From Gymnopilus junonius (lineage: Eukaryota > Basidiomycota > Agaricomycetes > Agaricales > Galerinaceae): 64,000 nt of DNA. The DNA is taken from NCBI GenBank assembly GCA_015501075.1, contig JADNYJ010000018.1:186001-250000 (forward strand). The letters are read 5' to 3'. This document shows positions 13,797 to 25,289 of the stretch, piece by piece; positions within the stretch are counted from its first letter, which is position 1; every line of letters starts with the position of its first letter. The notes under the pieces were generated by a model. The model was not told where the DNA came from, ran no database searches, and saw nothing but the letters and a program-made list of their open reading frames with translations. The position numbers and the translations under genes are program-made.

Positions 13797-16242
13797 TCAC
13801 CCTCTTGGCACACCTTGCGTGACATGTGGGTATCTTATTGCAATCATCTAAATTGATACGCATTAGAGAGCCTACTCAGAAAATGAGAAGAAAATCAACC
13901 GTACCGAGAACAACTCCGGAGCGCGGATGGCCAAAACCTGCGGATCTTCGCCCAGTCCGACAAAACTATTGGGTATTTAATAAGGTTGTCGGTCCATCCA
14001 AATCAATTACTTACATGGTCGAGACACCAGCCTCGATAGCGGAGGACATGGTCAGCGCTGATAATATCATGAATTAAATATCCTTCAAAAACCTTTTTCA
14101 ATACTTACAGCAAACAACACCGATAAAGAATGAAAATAGAACGACAGGGGCTGTATATTGACCGTTGTTGTTGTAGGATGGTGCGGTAACTGAATATGCA
14201 GTCAGAAAAGAGAGCTTTGAGCAGAGAGCGCGGCATACATCGTAAGTACAGGTAACCAAATAGTGAGCACATCAAGCCAATAGCATATGCTCCCCATGTC
14301 AATGCTAGAATAGTGTAAGTTGAATAGCCGAAAGGGTAGCAAATGATAGGTGGTCACTCACTCATCCCAACAAGAGAGTCGTTCACTAAAGCATCGATGC
14401 CTAAAGTATTCATCCATCAAATCCTGCTCATGGTGCGACGAGATATTGACCCTACCTCGGTCTTTGAAGAGCCTCCAGGTGTCTTTCGCAGCTGCAATAT
14501 AGGGCTTGCCGTATAGGGCTATGCGTGGATGAGATTCACTAGCTTGCGTTACTAGGCAAGGTAATAAAGCTTACCGATCTCGATATATGCGTATCTACGT
14601 ATGACATGAGATGGCAGAACAGTCCGACCTGAGGACAACGCTTACCTGTTGAAATACTCAACAAGGTTCTCGAGACAACCGACAAAGCACGCTGCACAGC
14701 AGGCAAGAAGTGCTTCAAGGGCTAGAAAAGTCGAGTCAGAATGAACGAAAACGATTTAGTGTAAAGCCCGATACATACGATGTCCATCCGCATTTGCATT
14801 GTTTTGTGCCGCTTGGAGAATCATTCGCAAGAGATCAAGAAGGGTGACAATTAAGGAGCCAAACGCGATAGAGCCGAGGGACAGGGTAGATGCACGTCCA
14901 AATGCAGATATGGTGGGATGGTTGGGCTGGCTGAGGAGGTGAAAAGACTATTAAATTATACGCACAACAGGACTGACCATGTCGCCTCCACCACGAGGGC
15001 CGAAGTAATACCATGCTCCATATGGCCCTCCTGCAAGGGTGGCTAAAGCAACATTGCCAGTAACCTGAGAACTCCACAAGAAAGAAAATGTCTCAAAAAA
15101 AATGAGTCCAGCAACTTTGCCGCTGGAACAACTAGACGTATCACATGCTGTGCAAAAGGTGAGAAGGAGGTTGGTATTTGTTTAGTAGATAACCTACAAG
15201 GATTTCCAGGGGTATATTTTGCATAACTGTTGACGCATTTGTTGAGAATGCATGGCAATTTATGAAGACAGCACGTACGTGGCAATAACGGTGAAAGTAA
15301 ACCATCTACACATTGGAGAAATGTTAGCCATAATGCCATGCTTGAATTTATTAAGAGCCTTACACAGAAAGTGCTGCTTGCACAAACAAAGCACCAAAGG
15401 CGACAGCATACACGCTGGTGTGATGTTTAGACACGTCCATGACAACTTGGAGAAGCAAAGAAGCTAGTGGTATACGTGATCTAAAGCCAAAGTATGACAG
15501 AATGGAGAGGACGGCAATGACGGTGAATATTATTGCGGCCGCTAACCATGTTCAGCGAACTTCAATCAGAGATGCACGATGATGACGAGACATCATATAA
15601 CGACTAACACCAGTATTTTGTAACCCAATAGTACGTGCAGATCCCGCTGCAGAGGATTCGGATTCGGATTCAGATAAGCTTTAGTTGGATTAAAAGCGAC
15701 CTACATGTTCAGCGCAATCGTCAGAATTAATGTAATATGCATGATTAATTTCGTGAACGCGCGCGTCAGCATAAGATAGATCGCTGAAAGCAAGACTGCA
15801 GCTGCGCTGACGAGAAGCAGAAGATATACGGTACTCCTACGCAAGTCAGTCCCGTAAGAAATGGCATGTAATGCTCGGAAGGACTTACTTCACTCACCTG
15901 TTGAGCGTGATGGGAGTGCCAGATTGTCCTCCTTCTTTGCCTAGTCCGCCTCCCAGGCCACCTTGAGATATCCATGTATGCAAAACCACGCCTGACAAGG
16001 CAGCGAAACCCAGGAGCTGTCGAACACCAGGTCAGGAACGTCTCAACATTTCGTGCACCCAAAGTCACCTGGAGGATGAAGAGAATTAAGAATATAGGGT
16101 CGTTGATGGTTTTTTTTGGTTTGAAGCGCCCTCCTTCGTAAGGATCCTTGACGTCTGCGCGGTATAGGGGTTGCTCCGGCGGAACGTAATAGGCAGGTTC
16201 ATAGCCGGGTGTAGGTCCAGGATAAGGTTGTTGTCCGTACAT
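13797..16242 (-). CDS. PNS1: Choline transporter-like protein Pns1 (SLC44/CTL family)
   Basis: A multi-pass plasma membrane protein of the choline-transporter-like family; the transported substrate of fungal Pns1 is not settled. The cytosolic N-terminus is Pro/Tyr-rich (MYGQQPYPGPTPGYEPAYY), followed by DVKDPYEGGRFKPKKTINDP and the first TM segment. Other blocks across about 14 exons: GFAALSGVVLHTWISQGGLG, YGAWYYFGPRGGGDM, ASTLSLGSIAFGSLIV, LLACCAACFVGCLENLVEYF, RYAYIEIALYGKPYIAAAK, SLVGMTLTWGAYAIGLMC and the C-terminus FVGLGEDPQVLAIRAPELFS then MIAIRYPHVTQGVPRG-stop (13797-13799). The last exon is reached only by splicing. The next gene downstream (the four-TM protein) starts 126 bp beyond the stop on the same strand. 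Confidence 0.9.
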
Positions 16243-16522
16243 CGGTACCAGCCGTTTGTTATACGTGATCGTGAATTTGTCGGTGCGTCAAGGAAGAGAG
16301 ATGAGAGGAGAGGGTGGTCAAGACCAGGATTATAAATGCAACGTGTTGAAACAATGTTGAAACGTTGACCATGATGATGGCAGCCGCTAGACCATTTGCT
16401 GTGTCACTTCCGTCACTGCCACCTCTCCGCCAAGGGTATCGGAAGGCTATATAATAATAAAGTAACTAAAAAAACATATGTACAGGTGTCGAGAGCGAGT
16501 ACTACTATGTAGCAATTATACA

Positions 16523-17911
16523 TCAAGAAGACTCATGTCCGGGATGTTTGAACCTAACGACCATGACTGTAACATTATCCGTGGTATGATGCGACAGCGC
16601 GTGATTTAACAACTCCAGACTGGCTTGTTGGGCATCCTCTGTGTCCTGAATGAGTTCAACAGCAGGCTGGTCTCCAATGACGTCCCACAGCTGTGAGGAC
16701 AGGTTAAGCTAGTTGGTACCGGTCGAGGAAGTGATAAGCACTTACACCGTCACAGGCAAGAATCAAAAATTCATCTTCTTCGCATAGTTCCGTTTCTGTC
16801 GTATATGGGGCACCGACGACATACTCCTTCATGGACGAGTCACCCAAACTCCTTGTTACCGCAAGTACACCGTTGACCCTTCCGCTCATAACAAATCCAC
16901 CAGCATCAGTTATTCTCTTGGCTTCTTGTTTATCTGATCCCTTGTGGTCGTAGGTCAAACGCACTGCTTTGCCTGAACGACAAATCACACCACGCGCATC
17001 GCCGACATTTGCACTATATAGTACATGCCGTACGCTGGAAGGTGGGATGGTGATATTGACACCATGGGCGGAGCCTTTTCGAGGGGTGATGGGAGAGGAA
17101 CTGTCAGGAGGAGGAGAAGCCGACTTGGTAGACCCGCCACCGAGGCTCCTGAGAGCCTTTCTAAGTCGACTAGCGCTGGAAGATTTCTTCTTAGTTTTCT
17201 TTGCGGAGTCATCTTTAGTTCTGACACTTTCCACACTGCTGTGACGCGGACTACTGGTGCGGTACGCATCTCCATCTACGCTAGTTTCAACGCTGTGGCC
17301 AGAAGCAGGGGAATCAGCAGCTGGAGACGAAGGTGGACTGAAGAAAGATTGGTGACCATCCGCGTCTTCGACGCGCAAGAACGCGGTGACGGCAGTGCAT
17401 CCTGAGTGGATCTTGCCGTCGGATTCCTCACACAAACGGGAGAGGGCCTCATCTACGGAGTGAAAGGTCTGGTTAAGGATATCGGGGATGGCGATGGACG
17501 GAGAGGCATGGATTGCGTCTAGTAGATACTACAGAACAAAAGTGGTACGTAATTCAGATAGAGATGTGGGGCGGTTGGGGACGGACCTCATGGAAATGAG
17601 CGCCGCACCACTCAGCTGCGTGCTTGCCTGCATGGCCATCGAAGACGGCGAAGAAGCCCTGGCCGCGGATAGAGTCAAAGTCAACAATGAAGGAGTGGGC
17701 ATCCTCCATTGTTCTGCGGGAGCCCTTGTCTTCTGCGACACCGACCTGGAAAGAGGGGTGATTTGTGGAGTGGCGATTGAGAACCTGTAGCAGACAATGA
17801 GGAGGACGACGGGGACGACTAAGAAAGCAAGAGACATACGCCGTCAGTGTCGAGCTCTGCAGCTGTTATGGATTTTGACCGCGCATTGGGGGATTCTGAG
17901 AACATGGTCAT
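16523..17911 (-). CDS. PP2C-type Ser/Thr protein phosphatase with Ser-rich insert
   Basis: A metal-dependent protein phosphatase (PPM family). The N-terminal half gives VGVAEDKGSRRTMEDAHSF and GFFAVFDGHAGKHAAEW (metal-binding Asp and Gly of motif DGH). Later come SANVGDARGVICRSGKAVRL, LTYDHKGSDKQEAKRI, VNGVLAVTRSLGD, FLILACDGLWDV and DNVTVMVVRF. Between GCTAVTAF and VRHVLYSANVGDA lies an insert of roughly 110 residues, Ser/Pro-rich with a Lys/Arg patch (KKTKKKSSSASRLRKALRS), which may be a regulatory or targeting loop. The ATG at 17911 is preceded in frame by a stop, so the start is firm. It shares a 75 bp divergent promoter with the BZW gene. Confidence 0.9.
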
Positions 17912-17986
17912 GGATCATAATGACAATAATAGTGGATTAATGATGATATGTGCTTCGGGATTTGCCGAGTCGACTCTTTATCTTGT
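17912..17986. promoter_or_regulatory. Very short divergent promoter, PP2C / eIF5-mimic gene
   Basis: Just 75 bp lie between the ATG of PP2C (17911, minus) and the ATG of the BZW gene (17987, plus). Both core promoters and both 5' leaders must fit here or overlap the opposite coding region. The segment is A/T-rich with repeated TAAT/ATAAT elements. Confidence 0.5.
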
Positions 17987-19629
17987 ATGTCTCAGCAACC
18001 GACAGCTACAAAGCCTTCCCTCCAGGGCGTACGAATTAAAGCAAGAAAGGGTGCCGTCAAGGCACACGCAAAGCACGAGCCAACTGGTATTTCTCTTCTC
18101 TTTCTTCATAACATTCCCCTCATCGTCCCCACAGTATTCAGAGACCAACTCTACAAACACCTCGAAACCGTAACCCCCGGCGATTTCGACTCCATTGCCA
18201 CAAAACTCGTCCAGGCCGGTTCTACCCTCGAATTCCTCAAGTATGCAGAGCCTCTTTTCGAGATCATCTTCGTCGGCGGTCTTCTCCAACCCGGAGGCAG
18301 CTACATTGACGATGGTGCACTCCCATCTCCATTTTCCTTCTTCAACGCCAAGGAGCCTGTCGAGGTGGAAGACATAAAAAAATATGTCGAGGTCATCAAC
18401 AAGCTCACCCGAAGGTCAGTCTTTCTATCTCTTCCATTTCTTCACTTACTCACCGAGATCAGGTATAAATATCTTCAGAAGCCCCTCGAGGAGGCTGCCT
18501 TGCCTGCCCTCCTCCAGTATATCCATCGCTGGGCACCCGAGCAAAAAGACAAGCTTGCCACCGCCATCGGCCTCTTGATTTCCCAAGGCCTCGCAAATGC
18601 CTCCTGTCTTCAGAGTCTGGGTAAAGACCACTTGGTCAAAAATGGTGAGTTGATTTCCTATCTTGTCGTTGCACTTCACCTTTATCGATCTGTTACTGCT
18701 CATGCTAGATGTGGCCATCAATGTCCTCACTCTAATACTTCGTGCATACCTTGTTGATCAATCTATGGATCACCTCTCAGCCGCATTGAAACGCGGAGGT
18801 ATCAAGGACCTGCTTGCCTTTTTCCCGCCCAACAAGCGAGAGGGAAAATATCTCGAAGAGCACTTCAAGAAAGAAGGCCTGTCCCAAGTTGCTGAATGGT
18901 GGGCTAAGAAGCAGTATGCCGTCGTAAAGGAAACTATCATCAAGGAACTATCAGAGATGCAAGAACGCGAAGATACACCTGAACAGGTTCCATTCTTCTC
19001 CATCACAAAAGAATGTCTTCTGACTTTTCTGCCTTCAGGTCATTGCTGTCATCAAGTCTCGCAATGACGAGTCCCCAATCCCGGATACTGAGTTAGTCCA
19101 ATGCATCTGGCAGGGCCTTATGAACTCCGTCGACTGGAGTGCCAGACCTGATCAGATCGAAGGTCTCGCTCTTCGTGAAATTACAGTATGTGCTATCTAT
19201 GCCCCAAAAGCTGTCTGATACATTGGTCTGATTGTCAGAAATTTGCTCCTATACTGGAGCCTTTCTGCGAAAGTGGCAAAACCCAAATTGCTCTCATCAA
19301 CGCAGTTCAAGTGTATTGTTATGAGGATACGCGCGTCATGAAGGCCTTTCCTCAAATTCTTAAGGTGTGTGGTTTTCTTTTGTAGAAGTGGGCTCTCCAC
19401 CCATCTGACCTATGTCAGGTCCTATACAACAAAGATTGTATTTCTGCCCAGGGTATCATTTACTGGCATCAGAAGGGCTCCAAACCTCAAGGACGCCAAC
19501 ACTTTCTCAAAAGCACGGAAACTCTGGTCAAGGCAAGTTTGACAATTGTCACATGCTTGTGTTCTAACTTGTTGGTTTTACGTGCAGTTTCTGCAGGACC
19601 AAGAGACCTCGGATGAAGAGGAAGAATGA
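17987..19629 (+). CDS. eIF5-mimic protein (BZW1/BZW2, 5MP family)
   Basis: This cytosolic translation regulator resembles the C-terminal half of eIF5 and binds eIF2/eIF3 without GAP activity. It begins MSQQPTATKPSLQGVRIKAR, a typical BZW N-terminus, followed after an intron by VFRDQLYKHLETV, FLKYAEPLFEIIFVGGLLQP, PVEVEDIKKYVEVINKLTRR, YKYLQKPLEEAALPALLQYI and LLAFFPPNKR. The C-terminal W2 HEAT domain has CIWQGLMNSVDWSARPDQIE, KFAPILEPFCESGKTQIALI, VLYNKDCISAQGIIYWHQKG and an acidic tail SDEEEE, as in the family. About eight introns; no frame problem. It ends 157 bp before the convergent Zn2Cys6 gene. Confidence 0.93.
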
Positions 19630-19786
19630 TCAATACTTAGAATGTCATAATTTCTTCTGCTATCGTGTTGTGCAACACATTTTATTGGTCAACACAACGG
19701 ATAATATCCATTACACTATATAGAGAAGACAAAAAGACACTAAACAATGTTTATAATACAACGAAGCAACATAGATAAGGATACTA

Positions 19787-22700
19787 TTACCATGCCTCTG
19801 GCATGGGGGCATAATCACCGGTCCAACCGTTTTTTCCAGCCATCTGCAGGAAAATTCCGTCAGATCCGTTGACAGGAAGACCAAGGTCTGCCAAACTCTG
19901 CAAATATTATATCAGCTCTGACTCCACGAGGTAAAGCTATGCTACAAACCTGTTCCTGTAGCCACAGCGGAATTGACGACGGACTGAAGGTTCCCCTGTC
20001 GTTGGGCCATGTAAAACCGATCTCTTCCATGGTGATAGGCGGGGGCATAGGAGGGGGGTCATGGAAGGTTGGAGAGACAATCATGTTGTCAGAGAAGGGT
20101 GGTAGAGTCGGTGCTGGAGTGTTGATACCACTGCGCAAGCCGACCTTGCGACGAAGATTGGCTAACATGATCCGGAGGGTCAATGCATACCTGTCGACTA
20201 GGAAATTAGTCAACAAGTAAGAAAATTTTTTCTCAGGAACTTGCCTTTCAGCAGCAACTTCAGAAAGGAGTTGAGCTAACTGCTCCACTTGCAATGTTAT
20301 GCCACCTAGGTCAAGCTCTGTCGGGAACAGATTTGCCATTTTGAGGAGGAAAAGCCCTGAAAAGGCGGCTGTGACAAGACTGTCATGGACTGCATAACGC
20401 AAAGCAGCCCTGACGAAACAAAAAAAATTATTAATTACTCAGACGCCCGAGAATACTATACATACCGATATTCAGCAGAGTTCAGGAATATCGCGAGGCA
20501 ATTCGACGCTGCGTCTTTAGCTTGGAAGGCGAGCTCACGTTGCTCAAATGGCATTTTGTCCCAGGCTACTCCACGGAGAGCAACACATACTAGCCATAAT
20601 TTGGCGTAGTGCAATTCACCCGCGAGGACTTTACGAAGCAACGAGTCCTGATCCATGGTCCGACCTGATGTCACTTTAGTACCTGGAAATTAGAGTGGGA
20701 AATGAATTCACTAACGGTGTAACTCGTCGCAGTTGGACCACCAATCATCCAAGGCCTCATTTGCGCGCCTGATCAGAGCCAGGGCGTTGTTAGTAACTTG
20801 ACCGTTCAGGGGAGCCAAAAAGTCATAGATTTGAGCTATAGGTTGCATCAGTACACCCTTTGAAGGCCAGAAGAAAATAAGGTGACCAACTTTTGTGAGC
20901 GATCAATTCGACAAGGGAGATAAGGCGGACATCAGTGGGTGATGCCATCGGATGGGATAGCAACAACCTGCAGTTACGAATGGTGTTTTCATCCCTCAAT
21001 ACAATTGGACGCCCTGTACCAAGGCTCATTCTGCGTGCAATTGTTAACATTTACCAAATATAGAAGGTATAAATACGGACTGGTGGTCAAACCAGTACAA
21101 GCAAAGCCAGATACGCGCAGACACCACTAAATTAGTACCATCAGTGAATTGAATCACGCAAGGAATCCGAAGACAGATACCGAGATTCCGTTCCTCCTCT
21201 TCTGTCCTTTGCTTACCGTTATCATCGGCCAATTTTTCCAAAGCACGATGTAGACCAAGGTCCAGAGCCATGCGCATTGCGTGTCCACTCGGAAGCCAGC
21301 CATTGGTACTCCAGGCTGCAAGCAAGAGCATTCCTATACCAAGGGTGTCAAAACGCCAACTTCATCGGCCTGAGAAATGATCTACCTTGCACTGCCTCTT
21401 TTCGTACCACCGGTCCGAAAAGGGATGAACGAGCAATTCCTTGAGCCTCTTCAAGGCATTTGTAAAAAGTTGCACTGAGTGGGCCATTCCCGCTGCGAAT
21501 TTTCCCCGCAACGGCTAGGATAGCGTCGAAGGTCCACGGGGACCTTTCCATCAAGCTTTCATAGGTATCATATGAAGGATCGAAAAGCGGTATAAAGAGA
21601 TGGCATCCTGCAAAAAAGCTACAAGTACAAGTGAACAGAGTGATGACTATGAGGAATGGGTAGATCTACATGTTAAAGAGCTCTCGAGCTTCAGAATCGG
21701 TGACCAAGCCCTGCGAAATGACAATTATGTTAAACGGCACTGTGACTTATAAGACGGCAGGAAAATACCTTCTCCACAACATGAGGGAAAGCATTCCTCG
21801 GAATGGGTTCAGCTCTCTTGCGCTTCTTGACCCTGCATTTTCAATTAATACGGCAAATAAGAATCATAGATGTAAGAAATACCTGGGGGTGTCAGTTGAC
21901 GGTGCCGCGGCTGCCTCTGCAGCCGCATTAGCAAGACCTTGAAGGGCCTCGATGGGGGCATTAAGAGAAGCCCTCGGCAGAGTATCTTCAGATTCGTCAT
22001 CGGAGGAAGCTGCAGTACTGGGCACTATGCCATATGAGGCATATTTGTGAGGCTGCGGATCTGTTCAGTCAATCAAAAATCTCTAAAGCAGGGCAAAGCC
22101 TTACCGGAGGTGCAAAACCCGGGAGCGGAGGAAAAGCTCTTCCTCGGTCTACAGGGCCGACAGATACATCAAAGCCATTGCGATGTTGAGGAGGCAAACC
22201 GGCTCCATCACGATGAGCCTCCATGTGCGGGGCATAGAGACCAGGATGCGGTGAAATCACAGCACCGCCATGAGCTTGGGGTTGGACGGCTGACAGAATC
22301 CGGTCCAAGGACGACTGCATGCCAATCATTTGGCTTTGCATTACCTGGAGTCATGGCAGATCCGTGCATAAATAAAAGTAGAACAGACAGGACGATCGAA
22401 TATCATACCAAATACTGGCCCTCGAGCCTTGCGAGTCGCCTAGGCGCCATGACTTGAGAACAAAGCTTAAAGGAGAGGGAAAAAAGCGAGACTTACTCAA
22501 TACCGGCGCCAGACATGGCCTGGACATTTTTCTTCTCTGGCTTTTCGAAAATGCAGGGGATGCCGCTAGCTTGGCAGCGACGACAAGGAGCCTGTGGTAG
22601 AGTATGCCGGGCCGGGAACGGGGGAGGCGGGCCTCAGTGAGTGGAACGGATCGCTGTTACCGACGGGTACAAAAGAGGCTCACCTCTCCTTCGCATCTGT

Positions 22701-22884
22701 TTTTCCCTTTCCTGCAGGATGTACAGGCCCGAGCACCTCTCTTGGGAATATGGGGCAGTGGTTGCTGCTGTGGAGGGTCTGAGAGGGACGATGCAGCCAT
22801 TGTGGGTGGAGGACCAGTTGTTTTTCGTTTTTTGGAGGCGGATTCTGAGGTATTTGAGATGGAAGCAGAAGGGCTCTGGGACAT
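19787..22884 (-). CDS. Zn2Cys6 fungal transcription factor with MHR domain
   Basis: A nuclear DNA-binding regulator. The N-terminus is Ser/Pro-rich with a KKRK motif, then the binuclear zinc cluster RACTSCRKGKNRCEGE, split by an intron, and APCRRCQASGIPCIFEKPEK (CX2CX6CX5CX2CX6C). A Pro/Ala-rich middle follows. The fungal-specific MHR domain shows FFAGCHLFIPLFDPSYDTY, SPWTFDAILAVAGKI, GMLLLAAWSTNGWLPSGHAM, RMALDLGLHRALEKL and WLCLYWFDHQMSLGTGRP. The C-terminus ends GWTGDYAPMPEAW. The start is at MSQSPSAS (22884); an open frame extends upstream to 23124 without similarity. The target genes are not predictable; the nearby P450 is not convincingly its target. Confidence 0.88.
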
Positions 22885-23969
22885 ATCGACCAGTTGGTGG
22901 ACGAAAGAGAGTAGATATAATTCGTGAACAAAGTCACTGTGAACACTGCCGGCAAGTTCATCCGAACATCTCCGGTTGTTTTCATCACTCGCACGTGTCA
23001 CACTGTCACTTGACCCCTTTTGTTTTCTCATCAAAGGTCGATCTCGCGTTTGCCATTGGTAAAAGCCTGTGGTCGTTGCAAAGAGGTTTGCTTTCTTCTC
23101 AGCCCGTCCCACTCTCTTGCTCACTTCGCCAGGTGTAAGATCTATCTGCTAGCCGACCACCACTCTATCTAAATTTGCCCACTTGTCAGCTTCACAAGGT
23201 TTCTACTGCCGATCTTCGCTCCTTTGGCGCCCTCACATACCATCGGAATTCGGTCCTTGTTTATTTAGGAACCATGTAAAGTCAGTTCAAACGCGAGGGC
23301 TGCCGCCGCAGGTATTCCTGGCGCTGCACAGGCTGCAGCCGACTTCAAAAAGTGGTAAGGTTCAATGACATCACATTCATGCTCCATCCTTCTCCTACAT
23401 CTCGGTCCTCTGCACCACGCGGTTATTTGTGCACTTGACTTAGGGCATAACCCTTCGGCACTGAACGATAACATCCTCTTCGTCGAGGTCAAGCTCAAGC
23501 CTAATCATAAAGATTTGCCACAAGAGGAGATATGAGCCTATAGGTGGCTTTACCCTCACTATGCGAGAGACGAGGAAAATGCTCCGTCGGATTCCTTCCA
23601 TAGTCATTTCTTTCAACATTTCTTACCGTGTCCTTCACCAGGGAATTTGGGAGGTGATGCCATTTGGATACTTTCAAAACAGCGAATGAGCACATGAGAG
23701 CAGAAGGCGGTTTGGGTATTGCGGCTCTACTACTCAAAGCGAATGGCATAGCTGATTTCGTGAAAATCATTTTACCCTCTCCTGCAGCGACAAAGCAAGT
23801 TCAAGAAAAGGATAATTGGGGCGAGAATTGGGTGTGTTCTATTGATTCAAATTTCTTAATCGGCTCTTGACCTATATTTATTAGTTGGAGAAGTTGCGAA
23901 TTTCTGTCGAGATGGGCTGAAAACACGCTTTGCCCCGCTCTCCTACCACTCGCGATTCCTGTGACAGGT
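22885..23969. other. Unresolved 1.1 kb region, possible decayed or broken gene
   Basis: I could not build a gene here. The plus strand has short stretches that look coding: VSSNARAAAAGIPGAAQAAA with DFKKW (23280-23360), ICALDLGHNPSALNDNI with LFVEVKLKPN in the same frame after one stop (23410-23515), and GGLGIAALLLKANGIADFVK (23705-23770) in another frame. They are separated by stops that I could not remove with credible introns. They may be remnants of one gene, or exons of a gene I do not recognise. The part near 22884 holds the promoter of the Zn2Cys6 gene. Confidence 0.3.
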
Positions 23970-25018
23970 CTATTCGAGATCTTCATAATCGTCCCCTATG
24001 GTTAGATATTGACGAAGATCTTCAACGGCGACGCCGGTTTGTCTCGTGAAATATCCCAGAAGCATACCATAGTTATCTGTGCTGTTTTAATACGTTGTCG
24101 ACGGCAGCGATATAACTTACCGGTCCATCGGTAGGCTGCTTCCTTAGCCAGAAATGCGGCTCGTTGCATTTCCTCAACCTTGGCGGGATTTGAATCACCA
24201 TATGCATTTAGTTCAATTTCCAGAACCGACAGTTCTTTCCTTAGTCCCTCAAGATTTTTTAGGGCATTGGTACGGGAATCCTAAAAACTAGTCATCTCGT
24301 GAAGATACAATGAATTTGTCAAATATAACTTGCCGAGTCAACCCTTTCAGCTTTGGCAGTCAAGACGACCTCTTTGAGCTCTGCGATTTGGCTTTGAAAG
24401 GCATTCCGACTGTCTTTGGCAGTGTCCAATTTGGCTTGTACCTGTTCATTCTTCTAAGCCGTACGATTCTAGAGGCACATATTCATATATCACCGACAAG
24501 AACGCCGTGCTGAGAAGGAAAGCTCCAAAAGACTGGCGGCGGGTAATCAGTGTCACCGAAATGTGATGGTTATATGCGCTTTACAGTTTGATGATCCAAT
24601 TTTATCTGCTTGGACCAATCCATCGTCTACTAGCGATTGAAGCACGTCTTTGACCGATTGAGATACTTGAAGGAGGCGGCATTCAACATCAATTCCTATG
24701 TAGGGATGTATCCAGTTTGAGTCAAGCATCACCTATGCCCTTCAGCTTTGGGCCAAGTTTTTCAAGCTCTTTCAACTGCGCTGCTTCATGAAAACTAATG
24801 CGAAGAAGACAAATGCCGAGTCTACTATACTTGATAAAAGTCCCGCTGCACAGAAGAGTAAGCAAGAGATTCGGGTGCAAAGAGACGATGCGCCTACAGT
24901 CTCATGAAATATCTCAAGCAGCTTGATGCGTTTTTCTTCCGCAGAAAGTCCTCTAGGAGCCTAATAAAAATAAATGAAGATGTGGCCTGAAAGGAGGATT
25001 TGAATAGGTGCTTGCCAT
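23970..25018 (-). CDS. MND1: Meiotic nuclear division protein Mnd1
   Basis: Mnd1 forms a heterodimer with Hop2 that stimulates Dmc1/Rad51 strand invasion in meiosis. The sequence gives M, then APRGLSAEEKRIKLLEIFHE, TRDFYQLKELEKLGPKLKGI, VSQSVKDVLQSLVDDGLVQA and DKIGSSNFFWSFPSQ: the winged-helix N-terminus typical of the family. The coiled coil follows with VQAKLDTAKDSRNAFQSQIA, LKNLEGLRKELSVLEIELNA and AFLAKEAAYRWTDN, and it ends DDYEDLE. Two introns need or prefer GC donors, one directly after the start ATG. The family length (about 200-220 residues) fits. It is divergent from the P450 across about 270 bp. Confidence 0.9.
24281..24333 (-). other. GC-AG intron in MND1 coiled-coil region
   Basis: Sense donor GACTCG|GCAAGT, acceptor TTTTTAG|GATTCC, 53 nt, phase 0. 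A GT donor nine bases upstream (AGG|GTTGAC) would also keep the frame, so the GC choice rests on its better consensus. Confidence 0.55.
24961..25015 (-). other. GC-AG intron directly after the MND1 start codon
   Basis: Sense ATG|GCAAGC ... TTATTAG|GCTCCTAGAGG, 55 nt. Splicing gives M-APRGLSAEEKR, the usual N-terminus of the family. Without splicing the ATG frame ends after 19 codons. Confidence 0.65.
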
Positions 25019-25289
25019 TGAAGGTGTTGAGGTAAAGAGAGACGCGAGTCGCGCCTGTCCCGTGATGAGGCGGCAACAAATCAAGAGACCGGACGTGTCT
25101 ATCCCAACTCCCAAAGAGGTCTGCTTCGCCTTCATCCTCCTGCTCGACTCCTTGGGAAAAAGAATGGCACCATATATTTTAGATAAGACTCTCTGTCTCC
25201 TGCAATTGTCTATCAACTCCCCTCCCACACGGATTTTCTGCGACTTCCTTCTTGACAGTCATCACGCATCCTTCCCAACTATCTAGTCA

